Source: Hirundichthys speculiger
Lineage: Eukaryota; Chordata; Actinopteri; Beloniformes; Exocoetidae
DNA length: 64,000 nucleotides
Assembly: GCA_018398805.1 (NCBI GenBank)
Contig: JAGFBZ010001970.1
Location: forward strand, 1,475,501-1,539,500
Direction: 5' to 3'
Below the pieces are notes generated by a model. That model saw nothing but the letters and a program-made list of their open reading frames with translations, was not told the DNA's origin and made no database searches. How positions within the stretch are numbered: the stretch's first letter is position 1; each line of letters begins with the position of its first letter. Below are positions 50,477 through 63,315 of this stretch, in pieces. The translations under genes and the position numbers were made by a program.

Positions 50477-50740
50477 AATAACTTTATTTGTATAGCACCT
50501 TTCAAAACAAATAAGAGAACAATCATTAAAAATTAAGATAAGAACAGTAAGATTCCATAAAACACAGTTAAGAAAAGGCCATGCGCTAAAAGTGAGTTGA
50601 AAAGGATTTAAAAGAAGATGCAGAGTTTGCCTGTCTGGGACCCTCCGGCAGGGTGTTCCAGAGCTCGGGGGCCCGAACAGCAAAGGCTCGGTCACCTTTT
50701 TGATCACCAATTGATCACCAGTACACAGTTTGATCACTAG
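50477..50740 (-). repeat. L2-like LINE 3'-end fragment
   Basis: On the plus strand it opens with ataataataactttatttgt and atagcacctttcaaaacaa, the reverse complement of the usual fish L2-type tail with short terminal repeats, and continues into ggcagggtgttccagagctc sequence typical of the 3' part. The copy is 5'-truncated. Confidence 0.55.
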
Positions 50741-50744
50741 AAGT

Positions 50745-53700
50745 CCCCTGAACCAAAGGAAACATTATTGATACCTTCCTTGTCGGGCCCAGCAGCAGTG
50801 TGTAAGGCACCACTGTACTCTAAACCTTGAACATTTATTCATCTATTTTTCTAATGAGAGTCATGGACCGGTTGTCACTGGTGAAATCTTGCAAAGGAGT
50901 GCAAAGACGTGTGAACAGCTGTCTCATTTATTGTCACTCTAAGACCGCTGGGAGATGTCCAAAATAACATGGACAAATCATGTGAAACAGTTTAAAGCTC
51001 TCAGGGAAGGTGAGCTGCACCGGCCTCAGCCTGACAGAACTGGAAAAAAAGATAGAAGCTCATGCATGAAAGGTGGTGGGGGGGGGGCACATTAGAGTTA
51101 ATAATGTAATGGAGTTACAAATCATGTAATCTTAAATCTCCATCATCACATTAGTATGAAATCTCATGTCCTCAACATGAAATATGCTCCTACAAGATCA
51201 GTCTACTGGAATATTTTGACAGATTTAAAAAAAAAAAAAAAGAGAAAATGTTAATGTAGACTCAGTCCTTCAGGTAAGAGATTTAAGATGAACTGTGTCT
51301 AAGAGGTTAATCTAGAGGGAAAAATCATCTACAGGTGCACTTCATTGTTTTCAATTCACTCTTCATATGGCAAGTTTTCCTTCAAGAAGATACTGACATG
51401 TCGAGCATGTCACAGCTGTGTTTAAAATATCACTTATCTTTCAAATTATGGTCAAGACGCTGCATGCTCCTCTTGTCCAGCATCACCTTTCATTAGTCGT
51501 TCTTGGTACGAACTTGTCATATGTCAAAAGAAAAAAGTGTTTCTTTAAGAAATCCTGTCTTTAAGACATTGAAGACAAACTTTATTACCAAAAGGTTTGA
51601 ACGATGCGATTCCCATGGTATAATAATTTAAGGAGATTCATAGATTTCTAATTTTGTAAGCACAATAGTTTATATAATTGCATCATTTTAAGTTATTAAT
51701 GAAAGCCATAAAGGCCAGTGTTTTCATTCATTAGAGGCACAATCTTTGTTAACTGATGTTGTAAACAGACAGGATGGTGATTTGTGATGTGCTTGGGGTT
51801 TTGATGTTCTTCTTTCAAGTGGGTCGAAGTCTGTGCACATTTGAAGGTGTGATTGTCAATTAGTGAAAAGGATTCCCGTGGGACAGTAATTGCCTCACAC
51901 CAGTGCACACACTGACAGCGGGTGAGAGCATTATCTGTCTGAGATCACTGCTGAGAGAGGGCTTTCTTTACAACACTCTGATGAAGGCTCAGGGGGGCGG
52001 AAATTCTTGTATTTACTATTATCAATAAGCGCTGATGATGAGCAAGAGTAGTGTTGGGTTCTGGGTTAGGATTTTCATGATTTGACAGTCGTCCTGAGAT
52101 GGAATAAACTCATTATTGATTAAGTACATCACTATGTACATTTCAAAATCCCCTATTGTTAGGAGATTTTTGACTGCCTCAGACTGAAACGTTTGACTTG
52201 AAACATCCTCACCAGAGTTATTCTCATCACATTAAATGCACAACTTGCAACTTCAGCAACTAGTTTCAGACACAAGCTGTGCATTTATCCAAAAATTGAA
52301 GATATAAAAAAAGCACTAAAACATCTACATGTCATCTTGAACACATGACTTACTTTATTTTTGGCATATTGATCCTCACTGCTGTGCAGCCTGAGGCACT
52401 GAGTACATCTGTGCACGCTGAACGTGAATGGCATAAATCAAATTCCTTGTTCTTCTTCGGACTATTGTTTGTCTATGACCCTTATACTCACACGTGTAAC
52501 AATGGATTCTCATTTTTTTTCAGTCTGCAGCACACATGCTTTGTGCAGTATGGTATAGGATTTTAGTCAGTGTACCTACATCCAGCATAGAGCTCTGTCT
52601 TTTGTTGTGCTGTCACCACTAATGGCAGAGCACTGAGATATCAGCACAGGTTTCTATTTGTCTGACGTCTGAGTGCAGGTTTCGGTCAGATTTCCTGATG
52701 TGCCTTTATACTTACGAAAAAAATAAGAGCAAGATATGGGAAACTGAAAAGTTAAAGCAACAGAACTTGCACTGCTCCAAGTGACTTTGATGAGCTGACT
52801 TTAGATGGAGGGAGGGAACGACAAGCTGAGGCAATTAGCTTGCGTCTCATAAGCTGTGCGATGAACAAGTCTTTATCCGTGTGTCATTAGTCCTGTTTGT
52901 TAAGCTACAGAAATGTCCCACTGATTAACATTCTCATCTCTCATTGTTTCATGGTCCATCTGTTCTTTTGGCCTTGAAAGGACATCTATTTACTTCTTCC
53001 CTACTCAGAGACTACTCATAGACGATGTGTTACATTTGCTTAAAAGATGGTATTTGCTCTCTTTAGCTGTCTTCGAAAACCACGTACTATACTACTGCTA
53101 TGTACTGATTTTGTCAAAATGCAGTAAACAGTATTCAAGATGAGAAATATCTGAAAAGAAAATTCAGTGTGCATCTCACCAGTCTATTTTTCGTACTGTT
53201 TCCCATAACTCATTGACCAATCGGAGTGGTCATGTGACTGATGATGCTGTATACTACATTATTTTAGTATATTCTTTCCAAAAGCGCCTTTTTACTTGTC
53301 TCTTAGAAGTAGACACAGAAGCAAGCGCAGGGACGTGGATGTGGCGAACATACCATTTTACAAAATTCAAGATGAAAAAAAAGCTTTAAGCCTAAAACGA
53401 CGGTGAAATAAAGAAGAGAACAAATATTTCACAAAACGCAAGTACAAAGCTAAAAATGTTGGGCCCGTGAATCTGTTGTTAGCTTAGCTGAAGGTTAAGT
53501 ACTTTTTAACACCAATGTGACGTAAAACATCACGTGGCTCTTTAAAGCGCTTTGCTCTGCTCAGTGGTGGCTTCTCCTGCAGCTGAAGGTTAGCTTGCCC
53601 TTTCTGGAAACTGCATGCTGCATACTGCCCATGCAACACAATATGCATCTGCATATTTGTGCAATGGTCGTCGTGTGTATGTGATATGCCGCCTTAAAAG

Positions 53701-56535
53701 TAAATATGCTTCGGCATGACCAGGAAAAAGCAGTTGCGTGACTGCTGTGACTGGAGACACTGCAGATTATGCAGTGTCCTGCATACCACATTATGTCAGA
53801 ATCACTACGCACAAGTAGTGTTGGATGTGCTATTGACAACAGCACTTGATCTCAGCTGCAATTAAAAAAAAAAAAATCAACCAGGAGATATCTCCTTTCC
53901 TGTGTGTTTGCTTAAAACAGATATTATTAAGTTTTAACAAGAGTTTAAGTAATTTCTTTCCCATAATGAGACATGCATGCAATCCTGCTCGCTCATTTAG
54001 TTAATATTTACCCTCATTTAGGCTCATGCAGTTAGATAATCTGTGAAATAAGAATAAGGTCATTTTAAAACATATGTGCAGAAATGTGCATCAGGTACAG
54101 GAGTTTGGGCATTTCAATAATTGTAATTCAAACCCAATCAGACTAAGTGCTTGATCATGACGTCAGCTCTCATTCAAACACTTGAATTATGACAGGATTC
54201 ATTATAAGTGCTTTTTTTTGTAACTACACTGAATACAATAATTTTATGGTGTTCATGAAATCAGTTTTATTAAAAAAAGCAATACAATTGATTAATGTGG
54301 GGTTTACTGACTCTTAAAGATAAGCCTCAAAATCACAGTGTACTTACAGTTTAAATCCCGACCAGCTGGACTGTTGTCACGTTCAGCTTCAAGTTCAACT
54401 GCAGGTTTAACTCAAAATAGTTCAGTGTGGGTAGAAACATATTAAAAGTGAGTTAGCCGCATGCTAAATCACAGAAAATAAGACACCAAACATTTCCCAA
54501 AAAACTTTCCTAAACGTTGCATATTTGATGTCTTTGTGTTCGGTTGTAAAATAACATTTTTTTTCTTTTTTTTTTTTTTTTTTGCATGTGTTTTTTTATG
54601 TTGTGCCATTTGTGTTAAAGTTCAGTGAAATCGATTGTTCTTTCATGTCATGTTACTGCGTTCTGTGCAAGGCTGTCGTGTTTTGGAAGGACCGAGGAAG
54701 AAAAACAAAATGACATTTGAACCCAAGTTGTAGATGGAAACTCAGGCATTGAAATTAATATTTGTTGATATTTGAGCGGTAAGCATGTTGACATCACTGG
54801 ACCGACTAAGGACTTTAGATGGAACATGGCAGACCAAGTGTCTTGTGGCGGTGGGCCTGTGTCCATCACTGTCTCTGGAGGAAACGTCAGGCAATTCCCA
54901 CCCTCAACAGACTGTCTTGGGCACTTAAACAGTCTGTGGTTTATAGCTGAGCCTCAAGAACTTAACTTACTCTGCTACAGCTGCACTAAGAAAGAGAGAA
55001 AAAAAGAAAAGAAGAAAAAAATCAATCAGTTTCTCATTGTATATTTGCAGGTTGAAGTCACACTTGGCAGCGCAGAACATTACAAGTAAATTGCTCAGTT
55101 TTATTTTTATTATGTTGCAAAGGCAATTATATGATAATTAACAAAAGAAAGGTCATTTTAGAGTAGGTGCTTTTAATGCGGCGCATAGTGCCAAGAAGTG
55201 CTGGATCAGCTCATGAAAGTCAGAGAAGCAAGTCTTCTGCTTGCGTCGGTCCCGAGCTTTAACATGACTGTCTCAGAACATAACATTCCTGAGCTTGCAA
55301 ACACGTCCTAAATGCACGGGAGCTATTCACGTAGGATGCTCACATTAATGCCAGTTAATGTAAAACTCGATAGCTTTGACTGCTGTGCCTTTCTCAGCAA
55401 GATCACGGGCCCCAAACAGAACTTGACTGCTCTAAAATGTTGTGGGAAAGACGTGGGGAGGTCAGATCATCGTGCAGAAAATGCATACAGGAGAAGCTGG
55501 ATCTAAAACTGGTTTTATTGGTGTATTTGCATTTATGGTTTACAGTGAGTGCACACAAGAGGGACATTACCATGAGACAAACATTAGAGACAAATATTAG
55601 CATGATTTCAGATGTGATTCAGCGTGGAACTAGGCCGCGTGTTTTTGCTTGTTTGCATCTTTGGTTTGTGTGATTGCTCATTAATGTCACAGAGACTTGT
55701 TTGGGTTTGCTTCACCTCATGGTCGCCCTAGTTTTGCATATCTATGACCTTGTTCAAAGTGGCATAATAACTCTGCCACATCCCAGTGTAGCATCATTAA
55801 TATGTCATTATCAAAACTCTGCTGCCGGGATTTATAGCAGTTTTCCACGTTAAAGGACACCACACAAACATTGCAGTTCTCCTGACTGTGTGATTCACTT
55901 TGCAGTAAATGGATAATTGCATGAGATCAAATAAAGATGTGATCATGACTGTCTGCAACTACCTGAAGAATCAACAAAAACCTACACCATTTCTATAAAT
56001 TTAGTCTGACTGTAAGTTTACACAGGAAAGCAATAGCTGTTTGTATTTACTCGTAGTTTGTCACAAGGTGGCAAAGTGATGCAGATACTCCTTCATTTCT
56101 TTTAGTCCCCACAAGAAAATTAAAGTGCTTGTGGCCCATAATCCAATTTAGTCTCCCCCACCAAACATACTGAGTTTGCAGTGATTGCTTTAGGGAGCTG
56201 TGGCAGGGCAATATTAAAAATCTACCCATATTATTGTGATTGTATGCACATCAACTAAAGCCTCCTGACTCGAGGAAGTGAGCAGGGCTTCTTAAGTGCT
56301 CTCCTGGCAGCTCTGTGTTGCTGAGGATACAATTCAATTAAGTTCTGTATATACCACAACAAGCTGTATCTTTTTATTAGAGTGGAGTGTGACAGTGTAG
56401 TGATGTAGTCCTAATGTGAGCTTGAGTCCTGAAGTTTGTTTTTTTTTTTAGCTCTGAACTTTTTTGTCAAAGATCCAACTTTTCAAGTGAGCAGCTGTTT
56501 CAGTGATCTGATTAGCTTTTTTCAAACATACCAAT
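50745..56535. other. ASIC intron 1, proximal part, no exon seen
   Basis: No recognisable coding exon. 53075-53330 carries a gtactatac/gtatactac mirrored stretch and may be an old miniature transposon, but limits were not found. The rest is AT-rich with unrecognised short ORFs. Confidence 0.35.
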
Positions 56536-56539
56536 CCTT

Positions 56540-56625
56540 TCAAATCAAATCAAATCAAACTTTATTTATATAGCACTTTTCATACATGTTAAATTCAAAA
56601 CAAAGTGCTTGACAGATTATTCTTT
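56540..56625 (-). repeat. L2-like LINE tail
   Basis: A (caaat)n-like run followed by actttatttatatagcactt and acaaagtgcttgacag. The same tail is found at 58607-58645. Confidence 0.6.
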
Positions 56626-56629
56626 CAGT

Positions 56630-58605
56630 TGTAAATTGATTTTTTTTTCTTGACACACCTAAATATGACTGCATTGTCTGTACAGGCTAAAAACGTTTGT
56701 GGAGGTTTCTTGAATAAAGCATTCATTGAAATAAACAATATGTTGAGAAATTTGAGGAAAGTAGAAACACATAATTAAACTAATCAAATTGAAGTATCAT
56801 TAAATGTTGATTTTTTTTTTTGGCTTGTTTTAGCTGCAGCTTGTTTTCTGCAGAGACTTCATTCATGCTGTTTCTCTCAAGCCTGTGACTTGTTTTACTG
56901 CAGATTTCAAATATTTTAAAGCTTTTTGAGATTACTTTCCCTTTCAATCCAATGAAGGAATTTTATGAGTTAGACCAAGCCAGGAATAATAAAACTTAAT
57001 AAATTAATTTTCTTTCCTCAGATGAAATAGACTATCTAAAATCTGACATTTACACTTTATGGTTTGAGTGACCCGATTCCAATTTTAACTCCCAAGCGTC
57101 ACACATTGTATATAAGTGGATGTGTAAGGAGTAAAAAGGTCCGGGCATCAGTCTCAGATCGGTTTGTGTGTTGAAATGCGAATCCGATTTCGCTTGGATA
57201 ATATCTTGTGCCTTTCAGAACCTCCACGATGCAGAGGTGGACTCAGAACTTCCATTAAAGCCACTTACTGAACCAGCTGACAGCATAGGAGTATAAATGC
57301 GTAATATTTACAACACTAAGGAGGCACGTCAGTGCACTAATGGAAATAGGTACTACAGCTCCTGTTTCACCTGCATGCAGTGAAAATGGCACCAGTTTTC
57401 CTTTTCTTTGTGCTTATTGTTGTCTGGGTCGGTAGTCAAGCCCATCTATCCCGCACGCTGTCTCCCCAGGTGTTAACCACTGTAAATGCAGATATTTGCA
57501 ATGGTTAACACCAGTGTAAAGCGACATGGGTCACCTTTAAAAGATGATGCAAACTATGCTTCAGAAACAAAAACAACAACAACAACAAAAAAAAAACCAA
57601 CAAGATAAGCAATGAATCCAACTTGGCCAAAAATGCAGCCTATGCATCTTCTAAATGGTGGGACAGTTGCCTCTGCCGCCTCACCTTAGCTGACATTCTT
57701 TAGGATAGTTGATTACAGTGTGAAAGCCACAAGACGCTTGATTCTGGAATATGTTCCTGCAGCCAAGTCTCGCTGATACACACATTACTGCATTTCTGTT
57801 CTCCAAGCTCTCCAAGGCATTAATCTGATATTCCCTATGACGAACAAGGGCAAAAGAGATTTACACTTCCTCCTCCTTTCTCTCTTGTTTGCCCATCCTT
57901 ACATCCTCGACATCTGCTCTTTATCTCACCTGGAGTTTTTATTCTGGGTGTTACTTGAGCTTTGGGAAGTGCAATCAGCTTCTCCCCCATGTATGTTTCC
58001 ATGCTGTGATGGTTGCTCATTACAAGGTGTGTTTAAAAAGGGTCCGAGCTTACCGGCAGAAACCCCCAGACCAGTGCGACAGCTAAACCAGCAAAGAAAC
58101 GTGTATCAAATTTAAGCAAAAATGACACAATATCACAAGAAATGCTTCAACTAGCTGCTTTACGGCACCTTTTTAGGCACGCATCCAAGGGCCTGAGCAT
58201 GTTGATTCCATTTTTATTATCTTTTTATTTTTATTGAATTATTCATTTATTTTTAGCATCACACAGACTCAACTCATCAGTCCAGCTGAAAAGCCCCAGT
58301 GTAAGTTGGTTGTAAATTGTTACGGACACTCTGCTGACCAACAGTGCACACATTTTCTTTGCTGTTTTTCCTTAGAGGCATGTGCTGCTTTTTTAATGAG
58401 TTTTTTTTTTAACCCCAAGTTTATGCACTTGGAGTAAATTATTGAACAAAATATACATGAGTGTGTGTGCATGTGTGTGTGTATTTTAAAACCCAAATCT
58501 AACGTATTGCTTGTTATTGCGCTGTGCGTTTAAAATTATAAATATCTTACCATGCAATAAACAGACTAACAAAGACAGTATTGGAGCTGTTTTAATAAGT
58601 TTTAA
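56630..58605. other. ASIC intron 1, middle part, no exon seen
   Basis: AT-rich; short ORFs without recognisable motifs. Confidence 0.35.
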
Positions 58606-58892
58606 TTTAATCAATCAATCAAAACTTTATTTATATAGCGCTTTTCCGCCCACTGGTGTATGAATGTGTGTGTGAATGGGTGAATGTGGGGCCTTTGTAA
58701 AGCGCTGGGGGCACCATGATGGTGTCTGGAAAGCACTATATAAGTGCAGTCCATTTACCATTTACCATTTTCATACATGTAAAATGCAACACAAAGTGCT
58801 TCACAGAATAAAACAAAACAGGAACACAACAATTAATGAAAAACCCGTCCCTCTCTCCCCCACCCATATAACTCCATGCACACACATAAAGC

Positions 58893-59271
58893 TGTCATGG
58901 TTTGCAGTTGACTGAGGGAGGACCCAAGAGCAGGGGTTCGAAACAAAAGGGTTTATTCAACAAAAACACAAAATCCAAAAATACAAACTTAACTTAAATT
59001 CCAGGAGCAGAATGACGAGAAGGGAAACAGGCAGGACTGCAAACACGCACTAATGGACCCACGCAGACAGGGGAAATGACAAGACTTAACTACACGAGAA
59101 CAAACGAGAGGCAGGAGCAGACGATCAGGCTAACAAGGGGAGGAAGCAAAGCAGAAAACAATCAGGACAAGACAGACCTTTCAAAGTAAAACAGGAAGCA
59201 CTAGATACAGGGGAAGACGCCAACTTGACACACACACACGACCCCTGCCATGGCTGACCCAGGCCATGTCA
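58893..59271 (-). mobile_element. Solo LTR (Ty3/gypsy-type), 379 bp
   Basis: Minus-strand reading starts TGACATGGCC and ends ACCATGACA (TG..CA), with a 5-bp target duplication aaagc at 58888-58892 and 59272-59276. An AATAAA signal lies near its 3' part (ttgaataaacccttttg). No internal coding region, so the provirus-like interior was lost by LTR-LTR recombination. Confidence 0.85.
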
Positions 59272-59928
59272 AAAGCACAAACAAACACTCGCAGCACAAA
59301 GTAAAAAGTTTAGTCACATGGCAGCACACTGAGGATCCAGGTGAGGAGGCCATCCACACTGAGAGGCGCCACAGCCTGTGACCACAAGGGGTGCTGCCAC
59401 AGGAGACCACCGCAACCCCGGATAGCCCAGGGTAGACCTGCGCATTGTGCAGACCCCCCCAGTCCAGACCAGACACAACTCCCAGTGTGGAGGACCCCCA
59501 TGAGGAAACACTGGAGCTAAAAAGTAGAGATTAAAAGACAGTAAAACAGGATAAAAACAGACAATAGATACAAAAATGATTAAATGTATAAAAATATGAA
59601 AATTTGGAGATTTAAAAGCTAAGGGTTTAAAAATGAAATTTAAGTATTTTAAAGTAATAAAATTCATAAAGACTTGAAATAAATTTAAGACTTAGATTAA
59701 ATCATTAAAATCATTACAGATTAAGAACTGTAAAACAAAAGAGTAAAAGAAATAAGGTATGGTATTCTCATTTATCCACGGAGGTGTGGGTTTTGTTCTT
59801 AATGTTTTAGTTAAAGAGTCCAGTGTTGTCCTTAATTTAAAATAAAATCATTGACAATAAAATCACATGGTGCAGGTAAAATTTCAGCATGGAGTGCTCT
59901 GTAAAACCTCAATAAAATTTGCAGCCAT

Positions 59929-60625
59929 TCAGAAGTTAGGTAGCGTTTCCTCACTGTTCTCACCGGGGCCTTCCTGACGTCTAAAACTGGTGATGTTAAA
60001 ATACACACAGTAGTGGTCAGACACAGCCAGGTCAGCAGCAGAGGACACACCCGTAGACAGACCATAAGTTATGACAAGGTCCAGGGTGTGTCCACTGCTG
60101 TGAGTCGGCTGCAACACATGCTGGTTAAAATCCATGCATGTTAAAAGGTTTAAGAATTCTCTATATATGGGATTCAAAGTATTATCAACATGCAAATTAA
60201 AATCACTAATTGTTAAAGTTCTATTATAAGTACAGTGTATGATTGATAATAGTTCTGAGAATTCACTGATAAAAGAGTTGGGATGGATGGGGTGGTCTGT
60301 AAAGCTGTAATGCAAAGGATTTGAGAACTGCTAAAAACAAAGGCATGATATTCAAATGATGAGTAACTGCTCAAAGAAACCTCATTTGGGTTTAGTATTC
60401 TCATGATGAATGATGCAGTCCCGCCTCCTTTTTTAACCTCCCCTAGTTGAAAATAAAAAATTCAAATTAGGTGGGCAGGCCTTGGTGAGAATAACTGGTG
60501 CTTCAGTGCCAAGCCATGTCTCTGTTAATAATAAAATGTCAAAGCTTATTATCTAAAATCAGGTTGTTTATGATGAATGTCTTGTTTAAAAGAGAGCGCA
60601 TGTTCAGCACGGCCAAATTAACGTC
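59929..60625 (-). pseudogene. LINE apurinic-type endonuclease domain remnant
   Basis: The minus strand shows, in order: LNMRSLLNKTFIINNLI and a TETWL motif (about 60500-60620), a middle block in another frame (60213-60404), then SDFNLHVD, HSSGHTLDLVIT and SDHYCVYFNI (59929-60315). These are the conserved steps of the L2/CR1-clade endonuclease, including the final SDH. Frame breaks make it inactive. Downstream LINE enzyme domains were not seen. Confidence 0.75.
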
Positions 60626-61007
60626 CGTACCAAAAACGTGCGCTTTTCACTGCCTCCAAGGGTCTGCGGCCCAGCGCAACCCAGTAAGGTCGCCCCGGGC
60701 CGCGGACCTGCAGACGCAGGCCTGCGTGAAAGGGAATGGCGAGAGGTAAAGATTACAGGGATTGGATTGGATTGCAAACTACTGAATATTTGTTATTTTG
60801 TGAAACAGTGGGTCCTAATCCGCTATTAACAGTATTGTTGATGAAGATGGAACTGAAATGATAGGGACCAGGACCAGTCAGACATCAAACACTTACGGAC
60901 GGACCAGATGAGTCACATGGGAGAGTTGGCTGTGGCTGAGTGTGGAGTAGTCTGTAGGAGATGCTGGCGGAAAGTTGACTTTAATTTATTTAGTTCATAA
61001 CAGTGGC

Positions 61008-61130
61008 CCTGTGATGGACTGGAGACGTGTCCAGGGTGTAACCCCTGCCTTTCGCCCAAAGAGAGCAGGGATAGGCTCCAGCAGATCCCTGTGACCCTGC
61101 ATAGGATTAGACGGATGGATGGATGGAACA
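61008..61130 (+). repeat. LINE/SINE-type repeat tail ending in (GGAT)n
   Basis: Blocks gtgatggactggagacgtgt, ccagggtgtaacccctgcct and gggataggctccagcagatc, followed by a (ggat)n tail, form a well-known teleost repeat 3' end. Reverse-oriented fragments of it are at 18889-18937 and 26720-26775. Confidence 0.65.
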
Positions 61131-61139
61131 TAACATTTC

Positions 61140-62935
61140 TTTAAAGGTGGAATGTCATGAATTCTACTCAAATGTTAACCCAACTTCCTTAGGATTTAAT
61201 CAAATGTCTGAGACACACCACAGAGATGCAGTGTGACAGTTCTCATTTCAGCATGTTTTTACAACACTCTTCGTAGCAGCTGTTTATAGAGAGCAGAGTC
61301 AGTCCCTGGACTTGATTCCACACCTCTTCTCTCCCTGGTGTCCATTGCTGACAGTTAAAGCTTAACTCTAACCCACTTCCAAGGAAAACTGACTGCAGCA
61401 TGTTGTGAAGTAGGGTTTAAGAAAAGAAGCTGGATTATTCTCCCCTATCAGGGTCTGTGATGTCACAGTAACCTGTAAATATTGCTGACTCAATAATGGG
61501 TTTTCAGACTTTGGCATCCTCAAACAGATCAACTGGGTTATGATATGTCTATGATGACCTTTAGGCTGGTGGTCACTCTAGACACCCACATAAATGCTCG
61601 CACATTCAGAAAAAATCAGAAGTCCCCTTTAAAGCAAAGTGGCCCCCTAATGCACTCGTGAAATTAAATTTTCTTCTTTTGTTTGTATGATCTAACTTGC
61701 AGAATATGGCTCTGACTATGAATATCTGTTCAAACAAAGGGATAAAAAGTAGTTTTCTACTTATTAATAATATTGCAAAGTTAATTATTTATAAGGAAAT
61801 GGTTAAAAATGTTGATGACGCTCACCTCCACAAGGCGACATAAATAGGCTTTACCCACAATTAAATGTTCTCAAATTTTGAATTTTAGCAGAACACATAT
61901 GAAATGTCATAAAATACATTATATGATATCACATGACATTGAATTAAAGTCATAGATACCAGAATGGTAGGTAGTTATGACAGCCGTGATATAAATGTAA
62001 CTACATCCCTGACATTTCAACCCTGCTGCTTCCTTCATGCTAATACATCTGTCCTGAAGTTTGCTGAACAAGGTGGGTTCCTTGATTCTACTGCCTTAAA
62101 ATTATGGGATGAAAGGGAATTTGATGAATGATTAATGGCAGCTTCGCAAACACTCTCCTCCCCTGCATCGACTGACAAGTTTTTAGCTGAGAAAAATGAA
62201 GTGGTTTTAATGAGGAAACACGAGTATTATTGGATAAACTGGCCAACACCGCTGATTATGACTGTGATATAATATATATAAGCAATTCAGCTTGGTTTAA
62301 AAATAATAAAAACATTAGTTCTCTTTCAGATTGTATGGTTTATTTGACCTGGTGTAAGAGCTGTAAACGTGTTTCCTCAGCAGACACGGCATTCATGCCT
62401 GGCTGTGTGGTTAATAATCCATTTCCTGTGGCCTGACAAACACAGAATGCACAGTAATTACTCTTGTACATAGATGTGGTAATGTGTAATAATGATTAGT
62501 TTTATATTTTGCATGTTAATGGAAGATCTGTTTGAGCTCTGCCGTCAGCTGGTAATGGCTGTTGGGAAGCATTTAACCCCTCATGACCTTAATTTGCCTT
62601 GATATTCCTTCTTGAATACTCAGTTATATTAATCAACAAAAGCAGATAATGAAAAATTTCCTTTGGTTGTGTCTTGAACAAAATGGATGCTTGTACTGTC
62701 CTTTCTCAGTTTTCATACAGTAGATGCTAATGCAAATTCCACTTTGTTTCTATTTGATTCAAATGTACTTTTTATTCAAATATTGTTTGCCTTTTCTGTA
62801 AGGTGCCCAGAGATAGCATTTGCTGTGAATTGGTGCAGAAATAAAACTTGAACAACAGAAAGGAAAGACGTTTTTTCTTAATCAAAGAGTAAATTACATC
62901 AAATCAAAACTACAAGACAAGCGTGATAATCAACT
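61140..62935. other. ASIC intron 1, distal part, no exon seen
   Basis: AT-rich, no recognisable coding or repeat structure. Confidence 0.35.
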
Positions 62936-62939
62936 AGAA

Positions 62940-63315
62940 CAGCCATTCCCAATCTTCAGGATACCATGGCCCAATTTGAAATGTGAAAAATCTCTATGGC
63001 CCATGCAAACCTTTAAACACCAGTTTGATCAACATACAAGACTAAAAGCTACATTCCAATATTTTTGTAAGGGGTCAACAAATAAGGTGACACTTGTCAT
63101 ATTAAGTAGAATAACACTCAATTGGTTTGTTTTATTATTTGTAAATATTCTTTAAATCATGTAATAAATATTTAACAGTAATAAAAAACATATTTAAAAA
63201 AATCGAGGATTTAAAACATTTAATATTTGTTTATTTTTAATGACCTCTCACTGCCCACCTGCAGTACCACGACGGCCCACCAGGGGGCTGCAGGCCCACA
63301 CTTTGGGAATCACTG
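62940..63315 (-). mobile_element. hAT miniature element, inverted copy (376 bp)
   Basis: Same family as 44681-45041 in opposite orientation: the left tip CAGCCATTCCCAATCTTCAG and the right end, reverse-complemented, CAGTGATTCCCAAAGTGTGG. Flanks aactagaa (62932-62939) and agctagag (63316-63323) agree at six of eight positions, an aged target duplication. Confidence 0.85.

Larger units (their letters stand above)
58607..60625 (-). mobile_element. L2/CR1-like LINE, 5'-truncated, with nested insertions
   Basis: In minus-strand reading the element runs from an endonuclease domain (60625 down to 59930) to a 3' tail with (attg)n-type repeats at 58607-58620. It is interrupted at 58645-58767 by another repeat tail ending in ccatttaccatttacc and at 58893-59271 by a solo LTR. 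The tail blocks tatagcgctttt and caaagtgcttcacag on either side of the first insertion fit together. The reverse transcriptase part appears to be missing, so an internal deletion is likely. Confidence 0.6.

Noticed and set aside
59201..59667. Overlapping minus-strand ORFs near the solo LTR
   Set aside because: They run across the LTR border and into LINE non-coding sequence; repeat-derived and not conserved genes.
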